From Pandoraea apista (GTDB lineage Bacteria; Pseudomonadota; Gammaproteobacteria; Burkholderiales; Burkholderiaceae): 64,000 nucleotides of DNA. The stretch spans positions 558,001-622,000 of the forward strand of contig NZ_CP013481.2 in assembly GCF_001465595.2 (NCBI RefSeq). The letters run 5' to 3'. The notes beneath the pieces are model-generated. The model was given only the letters and a program-made list of their open reading frames with translations, searched no databases and had not been told where the DNA came from. Position numbers and translations under genes: made by a program. Shown here piece by piece: positions 8,700 to 16,872 of the stretch (position 1 is its first letter; every line of letters starts with the position of its first letter).

Positions 8700-10181
8700 A
8701 TGCGCTTCGATTTTGAACGACGGGAATTCGTCGACCTTGCCCAGACGCCCGACGCCCCTGCGGTGATCGACACGCAAGGCACGCTCAGCTGGGCCGCGTT
8801 GCGCGCTGCCACGGATCAGTGGATGACGGATGCCGAAGTCGCGGGGGTATTGCCCGACGTGCCGCTGGTCATTTCGGGACACAAGGAGTCGGGCTTTCTG
8901 GTGGCGATGCTTGGCTGTCTGTGCCTGGGGGTGCCATTCGTACCGGTGGACGTGATCAACCCCGCGCAGCGGATTGCGCGCATTGGCGAACTGGTGCAGG
9001 CGGGGCTTCGCTTCGATGCTCAGGCCGACGCGTTCGTGCCGACCGGGCACGACGCTGCCGTGCTGGCGCAGAAGGGGCTCGCCTACATCATGTTCACGTC
9101 GGGCAGTACCGGCGACCCCAAGGGGGTGCAGATCGGCCGCGACAGCGTGGCGTTGTTTGCCGGTTGGATTCGCGACGATGTGAAGCCGGGTCCCGCCCCC
9201 GCCTTCATGGACCAGATGCTGTTCAGCTTCGATTTCTCGCTGTTCAACTGGGTGGGAGCATTAGCCACGGGCGGTTGTTGCGTCTTGTGCCCGCGCGAGA
9301 TCATTGCCGATCGCGCGGCGTTCGCAAGTTATCTCGCAGACACGCACGTCAATGTGTGGGCGTCGACGCCGTCGTTCGTGCGGCAGCAGTTGCTCAATGC
9401 CGATTTCGATCACGCGCATCTGCCGGATTTGCGGATGTTCGTCTTCGGTGCGGAATCGTTGACCCCGGCGGTGGCCGAAGCGCTCTGGCAACGTTTCCCG
9501 GATGTTCGCATCGTGAACTCTTATGGTCCGACGGAAGCTACGTGTTCGACCACTTGGGTCGAGATCGACCCGGCCTTGCGCGCAGCCGCGCCGCTACCGT
9601 TTCCCATCGGCCGCGCCAAGCCCTACGCCGAGGTGTTCATCGACGACGGCGAGATTTGCATGGCGGGCGATCACGTCATGCGGGGGTATCTGAATCGCCC
9701 CGATCTCAACGAAACGCGGCTGTTTCAGTATCACGGCAAGCGCGCTTACCGCAGCGGCGATCTCGGTGAAATTGACGCGCAAGGGCTCGTCACCTTCCGC
9801 GGTCGCCGCGACGATCAGGTCAAGATGCACGGCTATCGTATCGAACTGGCGGAAGTCGATGCGTCGCTGGCGACGCTGCCGGGCATTCGGGCGGGGGCCG
9901 CTGTGGCGTTGCGGCGTCCGGACGGCGCAATCGTGCGCATGATCGGGTTCGTCGAGCCGGAAACGAACGGCCCGGCGGGACTGCACGATGTGCCCGAAGC
10001 GCTGGCGGGATGGAAGTCACTGCTTGCGCAGCGCTTGCCGCCGTACATGATCCCGTCGGAGCTGGTCGTATGTCACGGCTTCCCGACGACGAACAGCGAC
10101 AAAGCCGATCGCAAGCAATTGGAACGGATGTATCTGGAGGCGCGCACGCGCCCGGCCTCATCCGCAAAAACGGAGTCGTAA
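8700..10181 (+). CDS. DltA-like AMP-binding ligase (amino acid/acyl to carrier protein)
   Basis: 493 residues, the length of DltA (about 500). ANL-superfamily motifs are clear: FTSGSTGDPKG (132-142), SYGPTEAT, YRSGDLG, and a C-terminal Lys in NSDKADRK. It should adenylate a small acid and load it on the adjacent carrier protein. DltA for D-alanine has, as I recall, a Cys in an FCGE motif that shapes the chiral pocket; the matching stretch here reads FVFGAES, with Gly at that place. The substrate may therefore be another amino acid, L-alanine or a small hydroxy acid. It lies 32 bases after the carrier gene and 2 bases before the next. Confidence 0.82.
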   Translation: MRFDFERREFVDLAQTPDAPAVIDTQGTLSWAALRAATDQWMTDAEVAGVLPDVPLVISGHKESGFLVAMLGCLCLGVPFVPVDVINPAQRIARIGELVQAGLRFDAQADAFVPTGHDAAVLAQKGLAYIMFTSGSTGDPKGVQIGRDSVALFAGWIRDDVKPGPAPAFMDQMLFSFDFSLFNWVGALATGGCCVLCPREIIADRAAFASYLADTHVNVWASTPSFVRQQLLNADFDHAHLPDLRMFVFGAESLTPAVAEALWQRFPDVRIVNSYGPTEATCSTTWVEIDPALRAAAPLPFPIGRAKPYAEVFIDDGEICMAGDHVMRGYLNRPDLNETRLFQYHGKRAYRSGDLGEIDAQGLVTFRGRRDDQVKMHGYRIELAEVDASLATLPGIRAGAAVALRRPDGAIVRMIGFVEPETNGPAGLHDVPEALAGWKSLLAQRLPPYMIPSELVVCHGFPTTNSDKADRKQLERMYLEARTRPASSAKTES

Positions 10182-10183
10182 GC

Positions 10184-10858
10184 ATGAACATGTTGCGTAA
10201 TCTGACACTCGCAATGACGCTGACTGTCACGGGCATCGGCACGAGCGCGGCCGAAGGCATCTTCGCCCGGCTGTATGCGGCGCGTCCACCGGCGGGTTCG
10301 TCATTCGTGCGTGTCGTCAATCCGGGCACCTCGGCCATGCGCGCGCAGGTCGCCAACGGGCCGGCGCAGGTGCTGACCGGGGAGAAGGTGGCCAGCACGT
10401 ATGCCATCGTCAAGGGGAACGAAACGTTCCGGGTGGTCATCGACGGCAAGCCGGCCGGCACGCTTCAAGTGGCGCCGGATACCTTCAATACGGTGATCGT
10501 GCGTCGCGACGGTGGCAAAGTGGCGCTCACGACCTTGGTCGACACGGCCGGCACGCAAGACGGCCTGAAGGCCGAACTGCGCTTCTACAATCTCAGCGAG
10601 AAATGTTCGGGAGCGAAGCTGAGCGTGAGCCCGTCGGGACCGACGTTGTTCGACGACGTGGGGCAGGGGGCGTCGGTGGCGCGTGCGATCAATCCGGTGA
10701 AGGCCACGCTGGTATCGGGGTGTGGCGCAGCAGTGTCCGGGACGCTGGCCCTGCCGGGGCTTGAGCCGGGCGATCACTACAGCCTGTTTGTACTCGGTAC
10801 ACAGACTGCGCCGGTGCTGCGCGGGCAGTTGAGCGCGACCGATCCCTATCAGCAATAA
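10184..10858 (+). CDS. AlgF-like periplasmic accessory protein of polymer acylation
   Basis: 224 residues with a signal peptide cleaved near TSAAEG. The body is beta-rich with repeated V-R-V-x-N-P style strands, as in the AlgF family, a periplasmic protein needed for alginate O-acetylation. The start was taken at the ATG after the ligase stop, since the signal peptide begins there. It is the last gene of the plus-strand run. A role in handing acyl groups between the SGNH proteins and the exported polymer is inferred from AlgF; the identity of the family is likely but rests on overall pattern, not a catalytic motif. Confidence 0.62.
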   Translation: MNMLRNLTLAMTLTVTGIGTSAAEGIFARLYAARPPAGSSFVRVVNPGTSAMRAQVANGPAQVLTGEKVASTYAIVKGNETFRVVIDGKPAGTLQVAPDTFNTVIVRRDGGKVALTTLVDTAGTQDGLKAELRFYNLSEKCSGAKLSVSPSGPTLFDDVGQGASVARAINPVKATLVSGCGAAVSGTLALPGLEPGDHYSLFVLGTQTAPVLRGQLSATDPYQQ

Positions 10859-10895
10859 GTGCCACGATGGCCTCGCGCCGTCGTGCTACGCCGTG

Positions 10896-11939
10896 TCAGG
10901 ACAGTGCTGCCTTCCAGTCGCGTAGCAGCGCTTTCGAGCCGGGCGTATCGTCGAACACCCATGGGTCGATGGCGAATGCGACCAGCCGGGCCGCGCCGTA
11001 CTGTCTGGCCGTCTCCCATTGACGCTTGACGCGGCCGAAGTCGGCCGCTATGGCGTTGAATTCCGTACCGTCGTTCTTCTGCGAAGGCAGTTCTTCGAAG
11101 AGTTCGAGAATGATGTCGAAACGCGCGCCCCGCGTTTTGAGCATCGAGAACAATGGCGTGAGCGCCGCGTAGTTCGCCATGCCGGCCACGCCCACGCCGT
11201 CCTGAATCATGGGGTGGAGCTGAACGCGTTCGAGCAGCGTGCCCCACAAATCGGTCAGCGTACCGAGCGTCGGGAGCTTGCTGAAGTAGGTGGAAATGGT
11301 CGGCGCCCGGCCGCTCGTGGCGATGGCCGCCTCCGACATGGCGCCGAGCCATGCACTGAGTTTGTCGATCCGGAAGGGCGTGGCCCAGTGGTATTGCTCG
11401 AGTTCGTAGGGCAGATACCAGCCACGAAATGCCGGGTGTTTTGTCCACCCCGCGTTCTGCATATAGGCCGCGGCGCGCTTCCCGGTGCGTTGCAGATAGG
11501 CGTCGAGGGCGTTCGCCTGTGTGGCATCGATGGCGGTCCACCAGCGCTCGTCGTACGGCACGCCCAGATGAACGCCCATCTCGAGCGCAGCGCTCTCGTC
11601 GAGGAGCGTACGGATCAACGCATCGGGAGCCATCCAGGTGTTGTCGGGCTCGCCGTCGATGCCGACCCATTGCACGAAGATTTCCTTGCAACCGAGCGCA
11701 TGCGTGGCGGCGAGGCGCTCGCGCCATTGCGCGGGCGTCCATTCCAGATGGCTGCGCCAGAGTTGCACGAAACTCCCACCGATTTCCGGCGGCGTCGTAC
11801 ACGCAGCCATCGGCAGGCAGGCGACCAGCGCGGCAGCTTGCAGCAAGCGCCGGCGCAACGGGGAGTCAGGGGCGGCTGCCGGTACAATATTGTCTTTGCG
11901 CGTGGCGTTACGCCATGCGTTGTGTCGCGGATTCCTCAT
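10896..11939 (-). CDS. DUF4434 glycosidase-like lipoprotein
   Basis: The protein carries a lipobox (LPMAAC) after a basic, hydrophobic signal (RRRLLQAAALVAC), so it is probably a lipoprotein. The mature part looks like a TIM-barrel glycoside hydrolase-type fold of the DUF4434 group, with GSFVQLW near its start and repeated Trp and aromatic residues. It converges on the acylated-polymer operon and could trim or degrade that polymer; this is inference. Start: the ATG used here overlaps the ATG of the opposite gene by two bases and leaves 46 residues before the Cys. An in-frame TTG at 11858 would give an ideal 20-residue lipoprotein signal and leave a 79-base divergent promoter region, so the true start may be there. 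Confidence 0.65.
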   Translation of the reverse strand: MRNPRHNAWRNATRKDNIVPAAAPDSPLRRRLLQAAALVACLPMAACTTPPEIGGSFVQLWRSHLEWTPAQWRERLAATHALGCKEIFVQWVGIDGEPDNTWMAPDALIRTLLDESAALEMGVHLGVPYDERWWTAIDATQANALDAYLQRTGKRAAAYMQNAGWTKHPAFRGWYLPYELEQYHWATPFRIDKLSAWLGAMSEAAIATSGRAPTISTYFSKLPTLGTLTDLWGTLLERVQLHPMIQDGVGVAGMANYAALTPLFSMLKTRGARFDIILELFEELPSQKNDGTEFNAIAADFGRVKRQWETARQYGAARLVAFAIDPWVFDDTPGSKALLRDWKAALS

Positions 11940-12159
11940 GAGCAAACCTGCCCTCACCCTCAAGTTCAAGTGCACCAAGTGTGCCAAACCGGTCACGCTG
12001 TATTTGCAGAAGACGACAGCCTGTTCGCACATCACCCCGTATCAGGGATGGTGCAAGTGTGGTCAATTGATGCGTCATGCCACAGGCGACAAGGACGCGG
12101 TTGCGTCGTTCGTCGATTCGATGGACCCGCTGTGGTCGCATCACCACCACCATCATTGA
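11938..12159 (+). CDS. Small zinc-ribbon-like protein with natural C-terminal His6
   Basis: 73 residues. Cysteines at 12, 15, 29, 39 and 41 (CTKC, C, CKC) look like a metal-binding ribbon, and the chain ends in SHHHHHH just before the stop. No signal peptide or membrane segment is seen, so it is probably cytoplasmic. Function is unknown; metal binding or storage, or a small nucleic-acid-binding role, are both possible. It is divergent from the DUF4434 gene with touching start codons and convergent with the acyltransferase gene. The Shine-Dalgarno is weak (GCGGA), so the start is not certain. Confidence 0.6.
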   Translation: MSKPALTLKFKCTKCAKPVTLYLQKTTACSHITPYQGWCKCGQLMRHATGDKDAVASFVDSMDPLWSHHHHHH

Positions 12160-12178
12160 ACGGCGCAGTCCTGCGCCC

Positions 12179-12202
12179 TCATGATCCCGGCTGGGATCAT
12201 GA
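12179..12202. terminator. Hairpin between convergent genes
   Basis: A perfect 10-bp inverted repeat (TCATGATCCC, loop GGCT, GGGATCATGA) lies in the 162-base gap between convergent genes. A second hairpin (8-bp arms CGGTCCGT/ACGGACCG) follows at 12252-12274. Neither has a clear T-run, so these may be weak or bidirectional terminators or mRNA-end stabilisers. Confidence 0.45.
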
Positions 12203-12321
12203 TCTCGATCCGCCCCCAGATTAGACCCATATCGTGCCCTCGGGCCGTCCCCGGTCCGTCCCCCGAACGGACCGCTTGCCGGCGTCTCACCTGATCCTCC
12301 GGCGCTGTCGTATCGCGCCAG

Positions 12322-13461
12322 TCAGGGCGCGGCGTTCACGCGTGACGACCCGCCGAGCCACGCCAGACGCCGTCGAATGAAGGCTTGCGCGGGGGCTTCC
12401 AACGCCCGGTAGACCAGACGCGCCAACGTGAAGACCACGACGAGATAAGCCGCGAGGAACCACGGGCTCATGGCGAGCGTTGCGCTGCTCAAGCCGAACA
12501 ACGACAGCACGATCACGGCCGTCAGTTGCAACGGGAAGTGAATGAGATAGCTCGAATACGTGGTGTTGCCAAGGTTGGCAATCGGCCCGGCCAGCCGCTC
12601 GGGAATCCACGGCTCGACGACTTGCAGCAGCACGATCGACACAGGCGCAATGACCGTAGCTGCGAGATACTTCGTGCCGCCGAACGCGAAGCAAACGCCG
12701 ATCAATCCCAGATAGGCCGCGCAGCACAGCAGTATCGTCGCCTGCCGCCGCGACTCGATCACGCTGCGCAGCCGCTCGTACACCAGATGCACGGCCCCGC
12801 CCATAAAGAAGTAAAAGGCGCAGAAGACGATGTTCGATTCGCTGCCTTTGATCTGTTGATGAATCAGCAGCAGGCCCGCGACAGCCGACAGAACCATGAG
12901 CGACAGCGTCGATACCAGTCCGATACGGAAGAACCGCGCCAGCAGGAAGAACGCAAAATAGATGACGATTTCCGTCGACACGCTCCAGACTGGCCCGTTG
13001 AACGAGTCGGTGTAAGGCGTGAGCCATCCCGAAGCGAAGATCACGTTGACGAAGAAATCGTACGGCGTGTTGTACGGATACACGAAAAACGCGTGATTTT
13101 CGCGCACGTAATACAGCTGAAGCGCGGCGACTGCCACGAGCGTGACGATATGCAACGGATACAGCCGCGAGAACCGGTTCAGGAAGAACAGGCCGCCGGA
13201 CACCCGGCGCGTGGCGATCTTCGTCAGATAGCGATTGAAGAAGATAAAGCCGGAGATCGTCCAGAAGACGTTCACGCCGAGCCACCCGTAATCGTAGAAC
13301 GGGTGGAGCAGGGCGTAGAGCGGCTGGCCGGTACGGGCGACGTCGATCGACGCCGTCGCGGGCTGAAAGAAGAAATGCTGGTAATGCCAGATGAGAACGG
13401 CGAACGCGCTGAAGAATCGCAGGATCTCGATGCCGACCAACCGGTCTTGGCGACTGCTCAT
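12322..13461 (-). CDS. OafA-like membrane acyltransferase (acyltransferase family 3)
   Basis: 379 residues with about ten hydrophobic helices. The N-terminal GIEILRFFSAFAVLIWHY segment holds the conserved Arg and the catalytic-type His of acyltransferase family 3. WLGVNVFWTISGF and NRFSRLYPLH are further family motifs. Such proteins O-acetylate surface polysaccharides using acetyl-CoA. It is the last gene of a minus-strand trio (Wzz-like, DUF6492, this gene; 5-base gap upstream) and probably decorates the Wzy-type polysaccharide of region 2, independently of the carrier-protein line of region 1. Confidence 0.85.
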   Translation of the reverse strand: MSSRQDRLVGIEILRFFSAFAVLIWHYQHFFFQPATASIDVARTGQPLYALLHPFYDYGWLGVNVFWTISGFIFFNRYLTKIATRRVSGGLFFLNRFSRLYPLHIVTLVAVAALQLYYVRENHAFFVYPYNTPYDFFVNVIFASGWLTPYTDSFNGPVWSVSTEIVIYFAFFLLARFFRIGLVSTLSLMVLSAVAGLLLIHQQIKGSESNIVFCAFYFFMGGAVHLVYERLRSVIESRRQATILLCCAAYLGLIGVCFAFGGTKYLAATVIAPVSIVLLQVVEPWIPERLAGPIANLGNTTYSSYLIHFPLQLTAVIVLSLFGLSSATLAMSPWFLAAYLVVVFTLARLVYRALEAPAQAFIRRRLAWLGGSSRVNAAP

Positions 13462-13466
13462 CGGTC

Positions 13467-14456
13467 TTATCCCTTGATTCCCTTTTCTCCGCGAAGTTTT
13501 CGCAGCATTTTGAGCCCCTTGCGTATGGCTGCAGAGTATATCTCTTTGCCCTTCAGCAGGGGGTCGACATGCCGGTCATATGGCTGAATCGTAATGGGGA
13601 AGTAGGGAGAGAGCTTGGCAACTACCTGGTCGATCGGAATCTTGGTGTTGCTCTGAACCACCGCGAACATACCGTCGCTCTCGGGCGCGAAGTAGTGCGC
13701 GGCGTCCCATTCCTGCATTTTGTCGGCGAACCACACGCTTTCGCTCGCGTGCAACGTGCGCTGCGGCGGCACCGCCTGCGTGTGATACCGCTCAAGCAGT
13801 CCCGCATGCTCGGCGTTGAGCCAGTAGAGCGTGTATTCCGTCCAGTCGATGGCGTAGTTCGCAAGCAGCACGCGCTTCCAGTCGGTGCCGTTCACGGCTT
13901 CCAGCCGTTGCTGCAACGACAGGCAGAGCGAGCGGGACAGCGTTGCCGGTGTCCACCAGACACCCTCGCGGTCCAGATGCGGATCGACGTCGAGCAGCTT
14001 GGCTGAGGCTTCCCAGTAGTACGGCTCGACACTGCGCCCCTTGAGGTGCGTTACCGCGCGGCCGTCCACAATCAGCGAATCGTAGTCGAAGGCGTGCGTG
14101 GCAAAGCAATCCGGGTCGAAGATGAGGAAATACTCGGTCTCGATCCACTCGGGTGCGTTGATCTTGATGATCTGCTGGCGATGCCAGTTACGGATCTGGT
14201 GACGTTGGGAGAATTCGGCAAACGCGCCCATGTAAAGCGATTCGTCGATCACCTCGATGGGGAAGTCGGACCAGGCTTTGGCATAACCCCTGACCTCGTC
14301 GACTTCGTCGTGCGGCACGATGATCACAAAGCGATGGAACAGATCCGGCGTTGTGAAGTGCCGCAGCGACGAGAACAGAATGTCGCAACGGCCGATGTTG
14401 TCGGCGTAATGGCGTCCCCGTGTTTTGATCGGCAGAATCGCGCTGATTTGTGGCAT
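13467..14456 (-). CDS. DUF6492-type glycosyltransferase-like protein
   Basis: 329 residues, soluble, no signal peptide. It starts with a hydrophobic strand (ISAILPIKTRG) and contains FDPDCF, a D-x-D-type motif placed as in GT-A glycosyltransferases, then a Trp-rich middle. I recognise the general DUF6492 pattern; enzymatic function is not established from sequence alone. Its position between the chain-length protein and an acyltransferase makes sugar transfer to the lipid-linked repeat unit the best guess. It lies 20 bases after the upstream gene and 5 bases before the next. Confidence 0.65.
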   Translation of the reverse strand: MPQISAILPIKTRGRHYADNIGRCDILFSSLRHFTTPDLFHRFVIIVPHDEVDEVRGYAKAWSDFPIEVIDESLYMGAFAEFSQRHQIRNWHRQQIIKINAPEWIETEYFLIFDPDCFATHAFDYDSLIVDGRAVTHLKGRSVEPYYWEASAKLLDVDPHLDREGVWWTPATLSRSLCLSLQQRLEAVNGTDWKRVLLANYAIDWTEYTLYWLNAEHAGLLERYHTQAVPPQRTLHASESVWFADKMQEWDAAHYFAPESDGMFAVVQSNTKIPIDQVVAKLSPYFPITIQPYDRHVDPLLKGKEIYSAAIRKGLKMLRKLRGEKGIKG

Positions 14457-14476
14457 GGTGATTCGAGGCCGACGGC

Positions 14477-16666
14477 TTAGAAGAAACGGTAGATGAAGCT
14501 CGGGATATATCCCCGGCGATGCGTGAGCGCCACCCCGATCAGTCGTCCGCCTGCATCTTCAACCTGCGCCTTGAGCCCCGCGATGACCGGTTTGCGCGTC
14601 GCTTCGGCGCGCACCACGAGCACGGTGGCGTCTGCCAGCGAGGCGTTTTCGATGCCGGTGAAGGACTGGCTCGACGGCGGCGCATGCACGACGATGTAAT
14701 CGTGCGATTCGCGCAGCGCGTCGAACAGGCGGTTGACTTGCTGCCACGACGAAGGAATCGCCCCGCTGCGCGGCTGCGCCACGACAATATTGTGGCCGTC
14801 CACCCGCGTGAACTTCAGATCCTCGATGGCTGCTGAATCGACCGGCGCTACGGCGTCGGCGTTGACCGTGCCGCTGCCGCCGTTAGACGGCCACGCCAGA
14901 AGCCCCTGCGCGTTGGGCTTGCCGTAGATCGGCGAGTCCGGTGTCGACGCGATATCGAGGATCAGGATCGGTTTGGCCGTGCGGTGTTCCAGTTCCGTAG
15001 TCAGCCCCTGAATCACGGACGCCAGCCCATCGTTCTTACCGGCCGAGAGCACCATGACGACCTTGGCGGGTGCGTCGGTTGCGCTGTTGATGGCGGCAAT
15101 CATGCGGCCGTAGGCCAGATGCGCCGGCCGCGCGAACGCGGGCTCGGCGTCGGCGCTCGCGGAAGTGGCGACGGCACCCGCCGCGCCAGCTACGCCTGCC
15201 GCACCTGCCCGGCGCTCGCCGCCGAGCAACACCGGCGCATTCACGACCGGCAGCAACAGGGCGCGTTCCACCTGCTCGGGGCTCAGGAACGTCTCGCGCA
15301 TGCTCGCCATAATCAGCACGGTCAGCGCGGAAATCAGCAGGCCGGCAACGATCGATGCGGCAATCAACAGGCTCGCCGAGACACTGCGTTGCGAGGGCGG
15401 GAACGGCGCCTGAATCACGCGCACGTTCGTGCCGTTGATCTGGCTGACCTGCCCTTGCTGCACGCGCGCGAGTTCAACCTGGCGCGAGCGATCCTTGAAG
15501 CTGTCGGCAAGGATGTCGCGACGTGCCTGCAACTGGCTCAACTGGCTCGATACATCGCTCATGCCTTGCAGCTTCGAACGCGTTTGCTTGATCTGCTCGT
15601 CGAGCGCGCTTTGCTGTGCGAGACCGCCGGCGATGCTCGCGTTGAGCACGGCCAGACGTTCCTGCACCACATCGTAGTAATTGTTATGACCCAGACGCGT
15701 CGCGGTCATCATCTGCTGCTTCTGATTCGCGATGTTGGCGCGCATGTCGGCGATCTGCTTGTCCAACTGCTGCACGAACGGCGACGTCGGCAAGTAACGC
15801 GAAGCGAAGTCGGCACGCTTGGTCTCCAGCTCCATGAGCGTGACCTGCATGCCGTTGATCGCACGGCTGGATTCGGAGTCGTCAGAGTAGATCGGAATGG
15901 TCGAGCGCACGTCTCTGGTCGACGCCTGCAACGACTTCAGTTCGCTGCGGTCCTGCGCGAGCTTGGCGTCGGTTTCCAGCTTGCGCTGAACCAGTTCGGC
16001 CTCGAGTTGCACGGCGCGCGACGTCTGGTCGTCGATCTTGACGATGCCGTGCTTTTTCTGGAACGCAAGCAAATCGGCGTCGGCCTTGTCGAGCTGCTTG
16101 CCCACGTCATCACGCTGGCTGACCAGCAGATTGACGCGGCCCGAGGTAAAGATCGAAGCACGTTGGCGGAAATACTTGTCGAGCAGACGCGCCAGCGCCC
16201 CGGCCGCCACTTTGGGATCGGTATCCGAATAACTGAGCGAGATGGTGTTGGCGAGGTCGTTCTGCTCGATGTGCAGGCGGCGCTCGAAATTCTGCAATTC
16301 GCGATTGATGTCGCTCTCGGTCGCCCCCGGACCAAGCTTCGACAGGATCACTTCCCGGTGCAGTTCCGGGCTCGACAGAATCTGCGCTTCCACGCCGTTC
16401 AACTGCCCGGGCGGCGGCTGTATCGATACGCTGGGATTCGGGTTGTTGGTCTGATCGTAATAACCCGCGTTCAGGACCAGCAGCGTCGCTTGTGCCTTGT
16501 ACGGAATCGGTACGAACAGCGCAACGAGAATGCCGAGGGCAACGATTGCGAGAAATACGGTTGTCGCAATCTTGCGGTAATAGAAAAGTGTGTTGAGATA
16601 ATCCCGGATCGTCACATCGACGACCGCAGCACGCCGGTCAGGCCTTGTTCTAGTCGTAATCGCCAT
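14477..16666 (-). CDS. Wzz/GumC-type chain-length protein with degenerate BY-kinase domain
   Basis: 729 residues. An N-terminal Wzz domain has a first membrane helix (about 32-52) and a proline-rich start of the periplasmic part; a long coiled-coil region (about 170-400) follows, then a second membrane helix near 440. The C-terminal part resembles the tyrosine-kinase/ParA-like domain of Wzc and GumC relatives (LSAGKNDGLASVIQGL then ILILDIAS). The Walker A Gly-Lys-Ser/Thr is missing, and the Tyr-rich tail is reduced to HRRGYIPSFIYRFF. It should control polymer length and couple to the Wza-like protein encoded divergently, but kinase activity is doubtful. Confidence 0.82.
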   Translation of the reverse strand: MAITTRTRPDRRAAVVDVTIRDYLNTLFYYRKIATTVFLAIVALGILVALFVPIPYKAQATLLVLNAGYYDQTNNPNPSVSIQPPPGQLNGVEAQILSSPELHREVILSKLGPGATESDINRELQNFERRLHIEQNDLANTISLSYSDTDPKVAAGALARLLDKYFRQRASIFTSGRVNLLVSQRDDVGKQLDKADADLLAFQKKHGIVKIDDQTSRAVQLEAELVQRKLETDAKLAQDRSELKSLQASTRDVRSTIPIYSDDSESSRAINGMQVTLMELETKRADFASRYLPTSPFVQQLDKQIADMRANIANQKQQMMTATRLGHNNYYDVVQERLAVLNASIAGGLAQQSALDEQIKQTRSKLQGMSDVSSQLSQLQARRDILADSFKDRSRQVELARVQQGQVSQINGTNVRVIQAPFPPSQRSVSASLLIAASIVAGLLISALTVLIMASMRETFLSPEQVERALLLPVVNAPVLLGGERRAGAAGVAGAAGAVATSASADAEPAFARPAHLAYGRMIAAINSATDAPAKVVMVLSAGKNDGLASVIQGLTTELEHRTAKPILILDIASTPDSPIYGKPNAQGLLAWPSNGGSGTVNADAVAPVDSAAIEDLKFTRVDGHNIVVAQPRSGAIPSSWQQVNRLFDALRESHDYIVVHAPPSSQSFTGIENASLADATVLVVRAEATRKPVIAGLKAQVEDAGGRLIGVALTHRRGYIPSFIYRFF

Positions 16667-16734
16667 AGAGATGCAAGAAACAGAAAGGTTGCCCGGCCAT
16701 TGTGAATGGTTACAAGGCGCATATCTTACGGAAG

Positions 16735-16758
16735 AAAGTCCCCGAAAAGTCCCCCAAA
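16735..16758. repeat. Tandem 11-bp direct repeat in divergent EPS promoter region
   Basis: AAAGTCCCC(G/C)AAA occurs twice with an 11-base period, one helical turn, in the 206-base gap between the divergent wzz-like and wza-like genes. A possible weak sigma-70 promoter for the wza side follows (TTGTCC at 16767, TTTATC at 16790, 17-base spacing). A regulator site is plausible; no known regulator consensus is recognised. Confidence 0.4.
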
Positions 16759-16872
16759 AGCCGATATTGTCCTATAAATCCGACGTTCTTTTATCGTGCT
16801 TGGCGAGACGGCCGAACTGCACTAGAGTACGGTCGAAACCGTGAAACTCCTCCGCTTCTTGCCATCTGTCCC

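Noticed and set aside
4679..10858. Reading region 1 as an alginate operon
   Set aside because: There is no Alg8, Alg44, AlgK/E, epimerase or lyase. Only the acylation proteins resemble alginate genes, and the synthase is NfrB-like.
14984..16705. Long plus-strand open frame (573 codons)
   Set aside because: It is a shadow of the minus-strand Wzz-like gene; its translation is Arg/His-rich with no domain.
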